Positions 28,697-38,361 of a DNA stretch of 64,000 nt are shown piece by piece. How positions within the stretch are numbered: position 1 is the first letter of the stretch; each line of letters begins with the position of its first letter. The position numbers and the translations under genes are program-made. The notes beneath the pieces are model-generated. The model worked only from the letters and a program-made list of their open reading frames with translations, was not told the DNA's origin and searched no databases. Origin of the DNA: Paraburkholderia rhizosphaerae (GTDB lineage: Bacteria; Pseudomonadota; Gammaproteobacteria; Burkholderiales; Burkholderiaceae); NCBI RefSeq assembly GCF_004366595.1, contig NZ_SORE01000010.1, forward strand, positions 124,001 through 188,000, given 5' to 3'.

Positions 28697-28818
28697 TCTG
28701 AACAAGGGTGCGCCAGAAAGATCGGCAAATGTGCGATCTTACCTGTCCCGCGCGCCGTTCAGTCCGCCTTCTAGTCCGTGGTTTGGGCCGCCGGTGAGTC
28801 CGCGGTTTAGTCCGCGGT

Positions 28819-29691
28819 TTAGTCGATACGCAGTCGTGCCATATAAGGCAAGTGATCGGAAAGCCACGCGGTTTCCTGCGCCGGCTGGATCCACTCGACC
28901 GGTTTCATTCCGCGTACGAACATTTTGTCCAATGCCAGTGCCGGTGAAAACGCCGGAAAGGTGCGGCCCGATTCGCCGAGTAACGTCGCAACCTCATGCA
29001 GGCCGAGTTCGGCGAACAGCGGCACCGAATCGTTACGCCAGTCGTTGAAGTCGCCGGCGAGCACGAGCGGTCCGTCGGGCGCTTCCTTTACGATCCAGTG
29101 CGCGATCCATTGCATCTGCCGCAGACGCGCCTGCCGTGTCAGCGCGAGGTGCGCGCATAGCAATGTGACCGAGTGTCCGGCGAACGTCGCGCGCGCGACG
29201 AGCAGGCCGCGCCGCTCGAACCGGTGCGCGGAAATATCCCAGCGCCCGCCGAGGTCCAGCGGATGCGGCGACAGGATCGCATTGCCATGCCGCCACGACG
29301 GTTTGAACACGTTCGGGCCGAGTGCAATCTGCATCTCGAGCGCGCGCGCGATTTCGGTCGCCTGGCAATGCCAGATGTCGTCGGTGGGTTCGCCGAGCGG
29401 CGCGCCGAAGTTGCTTGCCAGCACCGGCGCCGGCATCCGGCGCGCCATCGCTTCCTGCAGGAAATACGCGTCGGCGTGCGTCGACTGCACCCAGCGCTGC
29501 ATCGCTTGCCACGCCTGAAATCCGAGCGGCGAGCGGCCTTTGTGCAGATTCCAGCTCACCGCGATGAAGTCGCGGTCAGGCAGCGCGATGGTGGGCCCGG
29601 GCTCACCCTGCTTGTCCTGCTGTTTCGCGTCGATCTGTTCGGAATCGCCTCGCCGCGCAGTTTCGCGTATCAATTCTTCGGGGTTTCGCAT
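28819..29691 (-). CDS. Endonuclease/exonuclease/phosphatase (EEP) family protein
   Basis: A 290-residue member of the EEP fold. Motifs visible are SWNLHKGRS (residues about 46-54), the catalytic Glu in FLQEAM, LVLAGDFNDWR (Asp-Asn pair) and the terminal LSDHLPYMARL with the Asp-His pair. Family members are DNA or RNA endonucleases or phosphodiesterases. It lacks a signal peptide, so it is cytoplasmic. It lies 19 nt downstream of the exported-protein gene and is likely co-transcribed with it. Confidence 0.87.
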   Translation of the reverse strand: MRNPEELIRETARRGDSEQIDAKQQDKQGEPGPTIALPDRDFIAVSWNLHKGRSPLGFQAWQAMQRWVQSTHADAYFLQEAMARRMPAPVLASNFGAPLGEPTDDIWHCQATEIARALEMQIALGPNVFKPSWRHGNAILSPHPLDLGGRWDISAHRFERRGLLVARATFAGHSVTLLCAHLALTRQARLRQMQWIAHWIVKEAPDGPLVLAGDFNDWRNDSVPLFAELGLHEVATLLGESGRTFPAFSPALALDKMFVRGMKPVEWIQPAQETAWLSDHLPYMARLRID

Positions 29692-29710
29692 GCCGCGTTG
29701 TCCACGTTGT

Positions 29711-30229
29711 TCATTGCTGTGCCGGGGTGTTGGCGACGCTCGCGCTTACGCGATAGACGAGTTGCGGATCCTTGTCGATGATCTGCCAGGATGCCCAATC
29801 GCCGGGCGGCGCCCGGAGGCCCGGATGGCTCGCACTGACCTGGCGGGGTTGCGGCGGCAGCTTGCAGCCGCTTGGCGACGTGCGCTGCGGGCCGGCGTCC
29901 TCGAGCGTTTCCTGCGCATCGACCGCGAGCGTGACGCCGCTCGCGTCCGCCACGATCGGCGTGACCGTCACGGTGCGCTGCAGATCGATGCTGCCCGCCG
30001 GCTGATCCTTGCAGCCGACGTCGTGCTGGACGACATGATGATGCGTGTCCGTGCGCGCCTGGCCGACGGTCGTGGTGCCGTCGAATGCGTCGATCTGCTC
30101 GCCGTTCTGCATCACCTGCAACTTCCATTGCACGACCGGCGCGGTCGTGCCGGACTGCTGCGCGAACGCGAACAGCGGCGTCAATAGCAGTGCGGCGGGC
30201 ACTACGGCGGCGATGCGGGCTTTCCACAT
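29711..30229 (-). CDS. Exported protein of unknown function
   Basis: A 172-residue protein with a clear signal peptide (MWKARIAAVVPAALLLTPLFAFA, cleavage near AFA-QQ). The mature part is beta-rich, with two Cys (VGCKDQPAG and SGCKLPPQP) that could form a disulfide in the periplasm. The fold resembles no family I recognise. Start 30229 puts the signal peptide at the N-terminus; ATGs at 30250 and 30280 are also in frame. First gene of a likely two-gene unit with the EEP hydrolase. Confidence 0.65.
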   Translation of the reverse strand: MWKARIAAVVPAALLLTPLFAFAQQSGTTAPVVQWKLQVMQNGEQIDAFDGTTTVGQARTDTHHHVVQHDVGCKDQPAGSIDLQRTVTVTPIVADASGVTLAVDAQETLEDAGPQRTSPSGCKLPPQPRQVSASHPGLRAPPGDWASWQIIDKDPQLVYRVSASVANTPAQQ

Positions 30230-30504
30230 GAACGAAGTCTCCGGAATCATTGCGGCCGCGCTTGTCCGACAGCCAATCATCTTACGCCTGATGTCAAGAA
30301 CTTCTCTGACCCCGGATCCACACCCGGGTTCAGCAACAATATCTGACAGATTGTGACGCAGTCACGCGCAATCAAGCGGTATTAGCAGCAACCCCTTAGC
30401 GCTGCTGGCTTGCAAGCCTGTTGTGCATCGTTACACTGAAATCGGACCGGCGCAGTCGGGCGCCGTGCGCAACAACGAGCAATACGAGCATGACGGGGTG
30501 AGCG

Positions 30505-31482
30505 ATGACAACGGCGATGGTCAAACAGGAGATCGCGGTAGCGTCTTTCAGCAAGGTGTACGACCTTGAGCAGGTCGAAACCGCGCTCAACGATCTCAGC
30601 GACGGCGCGAACGAAGCGCTGCGCGCGACGTACGAAAAGATGCTGAAGGTCGGCAACCTGCGCTTTTGCGTGAAGCCAAACCGGATGCCGTCGATCGACG
30701 ATCTGATCGATACCTTGCCGAACTTCGCGGAGCCGCTCGATGACGTGCGCAAGCAGGTTGCGCTGTGCATCGAAACGGACGACCGGCTCGAGCTGATGCC
30801 GATTCTCCTGCTCGGCGACCCCGGCATCGGCAAGACGCATTTTGCGAAGCAACTGGCGCGCTTGCTCGGCACGTCTTATCACTACGTTGCAATGGGCGCG
30901 CTCACGGCGGGATGGATTCTGTCGGGCGCGTCATCGCAGTGGAAAAACGCGAAGCCGGGCAAGGTGTTCGACGCGCTGGTGCACGGCAGCTATGCCAACC
31001 CGGTGATCGCGGTCGACGAAATCGACAAGGCAAGCGGCGATTCGCAATACGACCCGCTCGGTGCACTGTACGCATTGCTCGAACACGATACCGCGCAGAC
31101 ATTTATCGACGAATTCGCGGAGATTCCGATCAACGCCGGCCACGTCATCTGGATCGCGACCGCGAATGACGCGCGCGCGATTCCCGAGCCGATCCTGAAC
31201 CGGATGAACATCTACGAAATTCCTGCGCCGGACCGGGACGGCGCGCGCCGCATCGCGCAGTCGATCTACGACGAGATTCGCGGCGCGCACGGCTGGGGCC
31301 TGCGTTTTCCCGCATGCCTGTCCGAGCCGGCGCTCGACCAGCTGCAGCGCGCATCACCCCGCGAGATGCGGCGCGCGATTCTGAATGGATTCGGCGCGGC
31401 GCGCATCGACGGTCGCGACGCAATCGACGCGGGCGATATCCGGCTCGATTACCAGACGCGGCGCAAGCCGATCGGGTTCTGA
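30505..31482 (+). CDS. AAA+ ATPase (Lon-like ATPase domain)
   Basis: A 325-residue ATPase. Walker A is LLLGDPGIGKTHFAKQLA (residues about 98-115), Walker B is VIAVDEIDKAS, sensor I is IWIATANDARAIPEPILNRMN, and the arginine finger is near that NRM. The closest well-known relative is the AAA domain of Lon, but the protease domain and the Lon N-terminal domain are missing. Such stand-alone ATPases may act as chaperones or remodel a partner; no partner gene is adjacent. Start MTTAMVKQEIA follows a 275-bp gap that includes the upstream promoter. Confidence 0.8.
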   Translation: MTTAMVKQEIAVASFSKVYDLEQVETALNDLSDGANEALRATYEKMLKVGNLRFCVKPNRMPSIDDLIDTLPNFAEPLDDVRKQVALCIETDDRLELMPILLLGDPGIGKTHFAKQLARLLGTSYHYVAMGALTAGWILSGASSQWKNAKPGKVFDALVHGSYANPVIAVDEIDKASGDSQYDPLGALYALLEHDTAQTFIDEFAEIPINAGHVIWIATANDARAIPEPILNRMNIYEIPAPDRDGARRIAQSIYDEIRGAHGWGLRFPACLSEPALDQLQRASPREMRRAILNGFGAARIDGRDAIDAGDIRLDYQTRRKPIGF

Positions 31483-31932
31483 ACAGTCACGAAGCGTCGA
31501 CCGGAAAAGCGAATGAAAGACGGGATAGAGGCTTGATCTGCAACGGTAAATTCCCTTTATTGGCGTGAGAGGGCGATAGCGAAGCGTTTGCACGCAAGCA
31601 TGGGTGCGCAAACGATTGCCGTTGGCGGTGACGCTGCTGATTCAAATCTTCGCGCGCGATAAATTATCCAATTAGTCGGCTTTCCCACACATCGACGGCA
31701 TCGACGGCGTACACTCCATCGACGCGGTACGCGTTGAAGATCGCCATGCCCGCAGCCTTTCCGGCTTCGGGCATTTGCGTCTCTGGAGCCGTCGTACAAT
31801 TTTGCAGTGTGTGCATGAGGCGTGCGACGGCGCAGGGAATCGGCAGGTATCGGCAGTACCCGGTCGACCGTACGAAATCTTCATCTTCACCGGGTGGACG
31901 AGACAGAACGCGGTGCATCGCAGGCCGCGTCA
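31483..31932. other. 450-bp gap without a recognised gene
   Basis: Frames in this stretch have neither domains nor ribosome binding sites. A short imperfect tandem (ATCGACGGC twice) lies near 31693. The gap should contain the promoter of the FAD oxidoreductase. Confidence 0.45.
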
Positions 31933-33045
31933 ATGGACATGGATCAAATCGAATGTGTGGTGGTCGGCGCGGGCGTGATCGGTCTCGCTATCGCGCGCGC
32001 GTTGGCAGCGCGCGGGCGCGAAGTGATCGTGCTCGAAGCGGCCGAGGCGATCGGCGTCGGAACGAGCTCGCGCAATAGCGAGGTCATTCATGCAGGCATC
32101 TACTATCCGCGCGGCTCGCAAAAGGCCGCGCTGTGCGTGCGCGGCCGCGAACTGCTGTATGAATACTGCGCGGCGCGCGGGGTGCCGCATCAGCGTTGCG
32201 GAAAGCTGCTCGTCGCGACCGCGCGCAACCAGATTCCGCAACTCGAAAGCATCCTCGCGCGCGGCCGCGAAAATGGCGTGCTCGACCTGATGCGGATCAG
32301 CGGCGCGGAAGCACAGGAACTCGAGCCCGCGCTTCAATGTGTCGACGCGGTGTTTTCACCGCAAACGGGCATCGTCGATAGCCATCAGTTGATGCTCGCG
32401 CTGCAAGGCGATGCCGAACGCGACGGCGCCGTGATCGCGTTTCATGCGCCGGTCGAATCGATCGAGGCGTCGAATGGGCGCTTTACCGTGAAGGTCGGTG
32501 GCGCTGCGCCGACCACGATCGGCACAGCGTGCGTGATCAACAGCGCGGGGCTTCACGCGAATGCACTTGCGCGCAAGATTCGCGGCCTGAATCCTCGTTA
32601 CGTGCCGCCGCTTTATCTCGCGCGCGGCAATTACTTCAGCATGTCGGGCCGCGCGCCGTTCAGTCGGCTCATTTATCCGATGCCGAACGAGGCGGGTCTT
32701 GGCGTGCATCTGACGATTGACCTCGGCGGCCAGCCGCGCTTCGGCCCTGACGTCGAATGGGTGGATGCGATCAACTATGACGTCGATCCGCGCCGCGCCG
32801 ACTCGTTCTACGCGGCCATTCGCGCGTACTGGCCGGCGCTGCCCGATCACGCGCTGCAGCCCGCGTACGCCGGCATCCGGCCGAAGCTGTCGGGTCCCGG
32901 CGAGCCAGCCGCCGATTTCCTGATCCAGGGCGCGGCGGCGCACGGCGTGCGCGGGCTCGTGAACCTGTTCGGGATCGAGTCACCTGGGCTGACCGCGTCG
33001 CTTGCGATCGCGCAGCGCGTGTGCGAGCTCGCGGGGCGCGCGTAA
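31933..33045 (+). CDS. FAD-dependent oxidoreductase, LhgO-like
   Basis: A 370-residue DAO-family flavoprotein. The N-terminal Rossmann motif [16 protein letters not shown] binds FAD, followed by [16 protein letters not shown], a signature of the L-2-hydroxyglutarate oxidase group. The C-terminal part has [18 protein letters not shown], also typical. The likely reaction is oxidation of L-2-hydroxyglutarate to 2-oxoglutarate with electrons passed to the quinone pool, but related 2-hydroxyacids cannot be excluded. Start 31933 ([14 protein letters not shown]) or the ATG six nt later are both sensible; a longer frame upstream is not conserved. Confidence 0.85.
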   Translation: MDMDQIECVVVGAGVIGLAIARALAARGREVIVLEAAEAIGVGTSSRNSEVIHAGIYYPRGSQKAALCVRGRELLYEYCAARGVPHQRCGKLLVATARNQIPQLESILARGRENGVLDLMRISGAEAQELEPALQCVDAVFSPQTGIVDSHQLMLALQGDAERDGAVIAFHAPVESIEASNGRFTVKVGGAAPTTIGTACVINSAGLHANALARKIRGLNPRYVPPLYLARGNYFSMSGRAPFSRLIYPMPNEAGLGVHLTIDLGGQPRFGPDVEWVDAINYDVDPRRADSFYAAIRAYWPALPDHALQPAYAGIRPKLSGPGEPAADFLIQGAAAHGVRGLVNLFGIESPGLTASLAIAQRVCELAGRA

Positions 33046-33352
33046 CGGGCGACTGCGTCCAAGTGTCGCAGGCTGCGCGGTAACGGGAAACCGCGCGGGA
33101 GCACTGCGTGCAGAACCGCACCGCGAGGCGCGCGGAGCACGGCGCGGGAAACTGCGCGGAAAAACTGTGTGGAAAATTGCGGCGCAACTTCGGATGCAAC
33201 GTCGACGCAACCACGGCGCACGTGCGCATCCGACCTTGCGGATTCGCTTATGACCGGCATCGAAGACGCACGCCGGCCAGCTTCGTTGCTATGCTTGGGC
33301 ACCGCTGTCGATAGAACGGCGGACCCGTCAAGACAAAACGGAGCGAGTCCCC
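33046..33352. other. Degenerate GC-rich repeats upstream of the HiPIP gene
   Basis: A 307-bp gap. The part 33090-33200 is made of degenerate short repeats on the theme GCGCGGGAAACTG / GCGCGGAAAAACTG / TGTGGAAAATTG. No gene or clear promoter was recognised; the HiPIP ribosome binding site CGGAGCGAG lies just before 33353. Confidence 0.45.
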
Positions 33353-33670
33353 ATGAAATCTTCCCCATCCCGTCGTACGTTTCTGATCACGAGTATCGGT
33401 GCTGTCTCGGCACTGGCGTTATCGCGCGAGGCGCTGGCCGACGCACCGAAGGTCGCCGAAAGCGACCCGACCGCGCAAGCGCTGGGCTACAAGCTGGATG
33501 CAACGCAGGTCGATAAGGCCAAGTTCGCCAGGTACGCAGCCGGTCAAGACTGCGGCAACTGCAGTTTCTACCAGGGCAAGGCCACCGACGCATTCGCGCC
33601 CTGCCCGATGTTTGCCGGCAAGCAGGTGGCGGCGAAGGGCTGGTGCAGCGCGTATAACAAGAAAGCGTAA
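33353..33670 (+). CDS. High-potential iron-sulfur protein (HiPIP), Tat-exported
   Basis: A 105-residue precursor. A twin-arginine signal (SRRTFLITSIGAVSALALS) ends near ALADA; the mature part of about 75 residues carries four Cys for one [4Fe-4S] cluster: Cys67, Cys70 (DCGNCSFY), Cys84 (PCPMF) and Cys98 (GWCSAY). HiPIPs carry electrons in the periplasm at high potential. The gene is isolated, so the partner is unknown. Its last codons are part of a 17-bp tandem repeat, and a terminator lies 126 nt after the stop. Confidence 0.94.
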   Translation: MKSSPSRRTFLITSIGAVSALALSREALADAPKVAESDPTAQALGYKLDATQVDKAKFARYAAGQDCGNCSFYQGKATDAFAPCPMFAGKQVAAKGWCSAYNKKA

Positions 33671-33721
33671 GAGACAGGAAAGCGTAAGAGACAGGAAAGC
33701 GTAAGAGACAGGAAAGCGTAA
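33661..33721. repeat. 17-bp tandem repeat starting in the HiPIP stop region
   Basis: GAAAGCGTAAGAGACAG is repeated three times without change (33661-33677, 33678-33694, 33695-33711) and followed by the first ten bases again. The first copy holds the last two codons and the TAA stop of the HiPIP gene, so the array repeats the coding end into the 3' UTR. Confidence 0.95.
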
Positions 33722-33795
33722 AGGGGCGGCGTTGCCCGGTGGGTATCCATCGATAGTCGGCCGGTTACGCGCTGACTGACCGATGCATCGAGAAG

Positions 33796-33829
33796 AGTCC
33801 GCCGCGTGGCGTGCGGCGGACTTTCTTTA
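33796..33829 (+). terminator. Rho-independent terminator of the HiPIP gene
   Basis: A 10-bp stem AGTCCGCCGC / GCGGCGGACT with a 7-nt loop, followed by TTCTTTAT. It lies between the HiPIP gene and the 3' end of the convergent amidase gene and may serve both. Confidence 0.8.
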
Positions 33830-33908
33830 TCTGAAAGCGCCGGGGATGATCGAAAGCGTTCACCGTCTCGCGAACATGCGAGTACGCGCCCGGGCGCACC
33901 ATCGCGTG

Positions 33909-35414
33909 CTACTCGCGAGCGTGCATCAGCGGCGGCCGCCGGTTGAACCAGGGTCGCGCCGCTTCGAGTTGCGCGGCAAGCCGCAATAACGTCGCTTCGC
34001 CGCCATTGCGCGTCGCGAATTGCACGCCGATCGGCAATCCGCGCGTGTTCCAGTAGAGCGGCACCGACATCGCCGGCTGTCCGGTCAGATTGAACAGTTC
34101 CGTGCAGCCGGCCCAGGCAAATGCCTTGTCGGCCGTTTCGTTCAACAGTTTTTTCATCAATGCTTCGATGCGAAGCGTGCTGACCACGCGCATTTGCAAC
34201 GTTTCGAATGCGCTCGGCTGCATCTCGCCGATCTTGATCGGCGCGGAGGCCAGCGTCGCGCACAGCAACACGTCGTAGCGGTTCAGCAGATCGGTGAGTT
34301 TCGCGGTCAGCTTGCGCTGCTCGTCGAGCGCATCCGGTAGCGCGCGTTCGCCGAATTTGCGGCCGATGTGCGCCATCGTCCAGGTCGTGACTTCGAACTC
34401 GTCGCGTGTCGGCTTGCGTCCGGTGATGCGCTCGGCGTTGAACACGGCCGACTCCGCGACCACCGCGCCGATCATCAGATACGCGTTGCGCACCGTGGAG
34501 AAGTCGATGCCGAGCGATACCGGTTCGATCCGGTGTCCAAGCGACGTCGCGAGGTTCGCCGCGTCTTCGAGTGCGGCGCGCACATCCGCGGATAAGCTCG
34601 GCGCGAGCATCGGATCTGTCACATACGCAATGTGCAGCGGTTTGCCATGCAGTGCGGCGAGCGCGCCGAGAAAGGTGCCCGGCGCGCCGGGCGGCCGGTC
34701 CGCATTGCCCGCGGTCAGATCGAGCAGCAGCGCGCTGTCGCGCACGCTGCGCGATACCGCAAGGGCGCTGCTCAGTTCGCCCGGCATCGGTTCGCCGAAC
34801 GGCGGCTGCCGGCCGCGCGAAGGCTTGAGCCCGAACAGGCCGCAACACGACGCGGGAATCCGGATCGAGCCGCCGCCGTCCGATGCATGCGCGAGCGGCA
34901 CGATACCGGCCGCGACCGCCGCCGCGGCGCCGCCGCTCGAGCCGCCTGGCGTGTGGTCGAGACTCCACGGATTGCGGCACGGGCCAAACAGTTCGGGTTC
35001 CGTATAAGGCATCAGGCCGATCTCGGGCGTGTTCGTCTTGCCGAAGATATTCAGGCCGGCCGCACGCGTCAGTGCAATGAGCGGCGCGTCCTCTTTTGCG
35101 ACGAAATGGCGATAGTGGCGGCTGCCCATCGACATCCGCAAACCGGCCACCGGCGTGGACAGATCCTTGATCAGATAAGGCACACCCGCGAGCGGTCCAG
35201 CGCCCAGTTGCTCAGGGCTGCCGCCATTGGCGAACTCGCGTGCCGCGCGACGGCGCGCGGCATCGTAATCTTTCACGACGATCGCGTTGATCGCGGGATT
35301 AGCCGCTTCGGCGCGTGCGATCGCGACGTCGAGTAACTCGCGCGCGCTGACCTCGCGTTTTTTCACCAGTTCGGCAAGGCCGATGGCGTCGTGGGCAAGA
35401 TAGTCGGAGTGCAC
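33909..35414 (-). CDS. Amidase signature family protein
   Basis: A 501-residue amidase. The Ser-cisSer-Lys machinery is visible: Lys in [14 protein letters not shown], the glycine-serine stretch [17 protein letters not shown] and [23 protein letters not shown] (in part). Family members hydrolyse amides to acids and ammonia; the substrate is unknown. The start is chosen as GTG at 35414, which has GGGAGG about 10 nt upstream; a TTG at 35447 would extend it by 11 residues. Monocistronic. The 3' end faces the HiPIP terminator. Confidence 0.87.
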   Translation of the reverse strand: MHSDYLAHDAIGLAELVKKREVSARELLDVAIARAEAANPAINAIVVKDYDAARRRAAREFANGGSPEQLGAGPLAGVPYLIKDLSTPVAGLRMSMGSRHYRHFVAKEDAPLIALTRAAGLNIFGKTNTPEIGLMPYTEPELFGPCRNPWSLDHTPGGSSGGAAAAVAAGIVPLAHASDGGGSIRIPASCCGLFGLKPSRGRQPPFGEPMPGELSSALAVSRSVRDSALLLDLTAGNADRPPGAPGTFLGALAALHGKPLHIAYVTDPMLAPSLSADVRAALEDAANLATSLGHRIEPVSLGIDFSTVRNAYLMIGAVVAESAVFNAERITGRKPTRDEFEVTTWTMAHIGRKFGERALPDALDEQRKLTAKLTDLLNRYDVLLCATLASAPIKIGEMQPSAFETLQMRVVSTLRIEALMKKLLNETADKAFAWAGCTELFNLTGQPAMSVPLYWNTRGLPIGVQFATRNGGEATLLRLAAQLEAARPWFNRRPPLMHARE

Positions 35415-35525
35415 CGCTTGAACGCCTCCCGAGCGAACGGCCGACAACAGGGACGGGTAAAACGGACCTGCTGCGCAGCGCGCGAAGAAACGCGCCGCGC
35501 CGTCAAGCTTAACCGAACGCGTCGC

Positions 35526-36230
35526 TTACAGACGTTCGCCGAGGAACGTTAGTGTGCGGCCGTGTGCCAGCGCGGCCGAATGCTGGTGATAGCTCGCGCG
35601 GTCGGTGCAGTTGAAGCCGTGATCCGCGTTCGGGTAGATATGAAAGTCGACATTGTCGCGTCCGGCAAAGCGCTCCTTCACCTGGCCGACCGCCGACATC
35701 GGGATGCCCGAATCGAGCTCACCATAATGGAACTGCATCGGCACGTTGATCTTCGGCGCGACATCGAGCTGGTTCTGGATGCCGCCGCCGTAGTACGACA
35801 CCGCTGCATCCACGGTGCCTTGCGCGGCGGTCAGATACGCGAGCCGGCCGCCGAAGCAGAAACCGATCGCCGCCACCTTGCCGGTCACTTCGGGCATCGC
35901 GCGCAGCGTGGCCGCGGTCGCGCCGATATCGGCGACGGCCAGATCGACGTTGGTCTTCTGCAGCAGTTCGATACCTTTGTCGCGGTCGGCGCCGGCGTAG
36001 GTCAGCTCGACGCGCGGCTGCGTGCGCCAGAAAATATCCGGCGCGATCGCGACGTAGCCGTCCTGCGCATATTGCTCGGCGACCGCGCGAATATGGCTGT
36101 TCACGCCGAAGATTTCCTGAATGATGATAACGGCAGGACCTTTGCCGCTTTTCGGCAGCGCCAGATAGGCGCCAAAGCTATCGGAACCGGCGGGGATGTC
36201 GATCCAACGGGAAGTCACGCTCACGGTCAT
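35526..36230 (-). CDS. Dienelactone hydrolase family protein
   Basis: A 234-residue alpha/beta hydrolase of the DLH family. The catalytic nucleophile Cys125 is in AAIGFCFGGRLAYL, the His in PNADHGFNCTD and the Asp in HYGELDSGIP; Glu39 in IIIQEIFGVN matches the DLH Glu that shields the Cys. The classic enzyme opens dienelactone in chloroaromatic breakdown, but no chlorocatechol genes are nearby, so the substrate is open. The ribosome binding site AGAGGAG lies 5 nt before the ATG. Confidence 0.9.
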   Translation of the reverse strand: MTVSVTSRWIDIPAGSDSFGAYLALPKSGKGPAVIIIQEIFGVNSHIRAVAEQYAQDGYVAIAPDIFWRTQPRVELTYAGADRDKGIELLQKTNVDLAVADIGATAATLRAMPEVTGKVAAIGFCFGGRLAYLTAAQGTVDAAVSYYGGGIQNQLDVAPKINVPMQFHYGELDSGIPMSAVGQVKERFAGRDNVDFHIYPNADHGFNCTDRASYHQHSAALAHGRTLTFLGERL

Positions 36231-37010
36231 TCTCCTCTGCTAATCGGTCGGCCAAAGGTGGCCGAAAAACGGCGCCCAGTTTGCCACCAAAAGCAGCGTA
36301 CTGCAGTGACGCCGGAGCAGCGCGGCGGGCGCTCCGCTCCAGCGTCACGGCGCATTTCCCGTAAGCCGATCAGAGCAGGCCCCGCGATTCGATTTGTGAC
36401 TGACCGCAAAATAGACCTGAAAATGAGAAAGGCCATGCGTCACGCGCCGTGCCGGAACGATTCATTAATGAAACGTCTTTGAGAAACGCGGTGCGCGGCG
36501 GCTGCGGCATCGGTCGCGCATTCGCCGGTTCCGGCCAAACCGCCCGTTGCGGGCGAAACTGATCTTCTTGATGGTTGACTAGCGGGTTAATCGCCGGTGG
36601 CGCCCAACTGGTATCGGCGTATTAACGGCCTTTTGGCGAGCGCCTTTAGAGAAAAGGTCATCCATCACCTGCTGTTGGACTGAAGCGTCGCTCTAAACAC
36701 GCGGCTAAACGCCGCTCCGAACAAGCGCCCGTCGGAGGTTTCGCGTTGTCGCCACAGATGTTTCAGCGAGCATGTGGGATAAACACTATTGGTAGTGATC
36801 CCACTTACTCAAAAAAACCCCACAAATTAATTTGATGGCCTACACTTGCGCGCTGGTACGAAAGGCCGCCTGTCACAAACGGGTTGGACCGCGTGCTTGC
36901 CAAGTGCATAACGATGCATCCGGCGGAGTCGTCCACGGGATTTGAGCGACACGTGAAGGAAGCGGGGCACAAGGGCGATTACGTTGTTTTGACCGAAACT
37001 GGAGACTTAC
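36231..37010. other. 780-bp non-coding gap upstream of livK
   Basis: The longest gene-free stretch in this half of the window. The right part (36650-36850) is clearly AT-richer than the flanks, and contains the inverted repeat at 36775-36803 and a run of seven A. No gene is apparent. It should hold the promoter and control region of livK and perhaps a long leader. Confidence 0.55.
36775..36803. promoter_or_regulatory. Operator-like inverted repeat upstream of livK
   Basis: TGGGAT-AAA-CACTA, loop TTGG, then TAGTG-ATCCCA: eleven matching base pairs with a 3-nt bulge on one side. It lies 207 nt before the livK start. It could bind a regulator as a dyad or form a leader hairpin. Confidence 0.5.
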
Positions 37011-38156
37011 ATGAACATCAAGATTCAAAAGCTGTTGCCGATCAGCGCCGCCGCGGTGCTGTTCGCGACGATGGCAACGGGAGCGGCCGCGGACCAGACC
37101 GTCAAGATCGGTCACGTGGCACCGCTCACGGGCGGCATTGCACACCTGGGCAAAGACAACGAAAACGGCGCACGCCTCGCGGTTGAGGAAATCAACGCGA
37201 AGGGGCTCACGATCGGTGGCCAGAAAGTCACGCTGCAACTCGACCCGCAGGACGACGCGGCTGACCCGCGTACGGCCACGCAGGTTGCGCAGAAGCTCGT
37301 CGACGACAAGGTCGTCGCAGTGGTGGGCCACCTGAACTCCGGTACGTCGATCCCGGCTTCGAAGATCTACAGCGATGCGGGCATCGTGCAGATCTCGCCG
37401 TCGGCAACCAACCCGGCCTACACGCAGCAAGGCTTCAAGACCACGTACCGCGTGGTTGCGACCGACGCGCAGCAAGGTCCGGCACTCGCGAACTACGCAG
37501 CCAAGGGCCTGAAAGTGAAGAGCGTCGCGATCGTCGACGATTCGACCGCTTATGGCCAGGGCCTCGCGAACGAATTCGAAAAGACCGCGAAGGCACTGGG
37601 TCTGAACGTGATGTCGCACGATGCGACGAACGACAAGGCCGTCGACTTCCGCGCGATTCTGACGAAGATCAAGGGTGAGAACCCGGACGCGATCATGTAC
37701 GGCGGCATGGACGCCACCGGTGGCCCGTTCGCGAAGCAGGCGAAGCAGCTCGGCCTGCGCGCGAAGGTGCTGGCAGGCGACGGCGTGTGTACCGACAAGC
37801 TGTCGGACCTCGCTGGCGACGCTACCGACAACATCGTGTGCTCGGAAGCCGGTATGGCGCTCGAGAAGATGGATGGCGGCAAGGCATTCGAAGCGAAGTA
37901 CGAAAAGCGTTTCGGCCAGCCGATCCAGATCTACGCACCGTTCACGTATGACGCTGTGTACATCATCGTCGATGCGATGAAGCGCGCGAACTCGACCGAC
38001 CCGGCGAAGATCCTCGCCGTGATGCCGAACACCGACTACAAGGGTGTGATCGGTGAAACCACGTTCGACTCGAAGGGCGACCTCAAGCACGGCGTGATCT
38101 CGCTGTACAACTACAAGTCTGGTAAGAAGACGCTGCTCGACGTCGTCAAGATGTAA
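37011..38156 (+). CDS. Branched-chain amino acid ABC transporter substrate-binding protein (LivK type)
   Basis: A 381-residue periplasmic binding protein, Peripla_BP_6 family. A signal peptide of about 27 residues (MNIKIQKLLPISAAAVLFA, cleavage near GAAA-DQT) is followed by VKIGHVAPLTGGIAHLGKDN and VVAVVGHLNSGTSIPASKIY, characteristic of LivJ/LivK. It binds leucine, isoleucine or valine in the family, though relatives bind other amides. The permease and ATPase genes (livHMGF) are not adjacent: the gene is followed by a terminator and a gene on the other strand. Codon use is strongly biased towards C/G third positions, suggesting high expression. Confidence 0.93.
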   Translation: MNIKIQKLLPISAAAVLFATMATGAAADQTVKIGHVAPLTGGIAHLGKDNENGARLAVEEINAKGLTIGGQKVTLQLDPQDDAADPRTATQVAQKLVDDKVVAVVGHLNSGTSIPASKIYSDAGIVQISPSATNPAYTQQGFKTTYRVVATDAQQGPALANYAAKGLKVKSVAIVDDSTAYGQGLANEFEKTAKALGLNVMSHDATNDKAVDFRAILTKIKGENPDAIMYGGMDATGGPFAKQAKQLGLRAKVLAGDGVCTDKLSDLAGDATDNIVCSEAGMALEKMDGGKAFEAKYEKRFGQPIQIYAPFTYDAVYIIVDAMKRANSTDPAKILAVMPNTDYKGVIGETTFDSKGDLKHGVISLYNYKSGKKTLLDVVKM

Positions 38157-38222
38157 GAGCGGTATTGGCGGATGGCGGGCTTGCCCGCCGTTTGCCCTTT
38201 TCGTCGGCGCGATAGCGCAACG

Positions 38223-38257
38223 AAGGCACGCGGCTTAAAGGCTCGCGTGCCTTTTTT
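38223..38257 (+). terminator. Rho-independent terminator of livK
   Basis: Stem AAGGCACGCG / CGCGTGCCTT with an 11-nt loop running into TTTTTT. It lies 67 nt after the stop codon. Confidence 0.9.
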
Positions 38258-38361
38258 ATTGGGCGAGACCGCGAGTGGCGGGGAACGTAAGCCGCGTCCG
38301 TGAGCGCGGATGCAGGCGCGCCACGCGTGGCTGACTACCCTATCGTTCGACCTGCGTAACG

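Noticed and set aside
36873-38090. A 405-residue minus-strand frame across livK
   Set aside because: It is antisense to the strongly conserved binding-protein gene and its sequence is low-complexity Val/Arg/Asp; no homology is recognisable.
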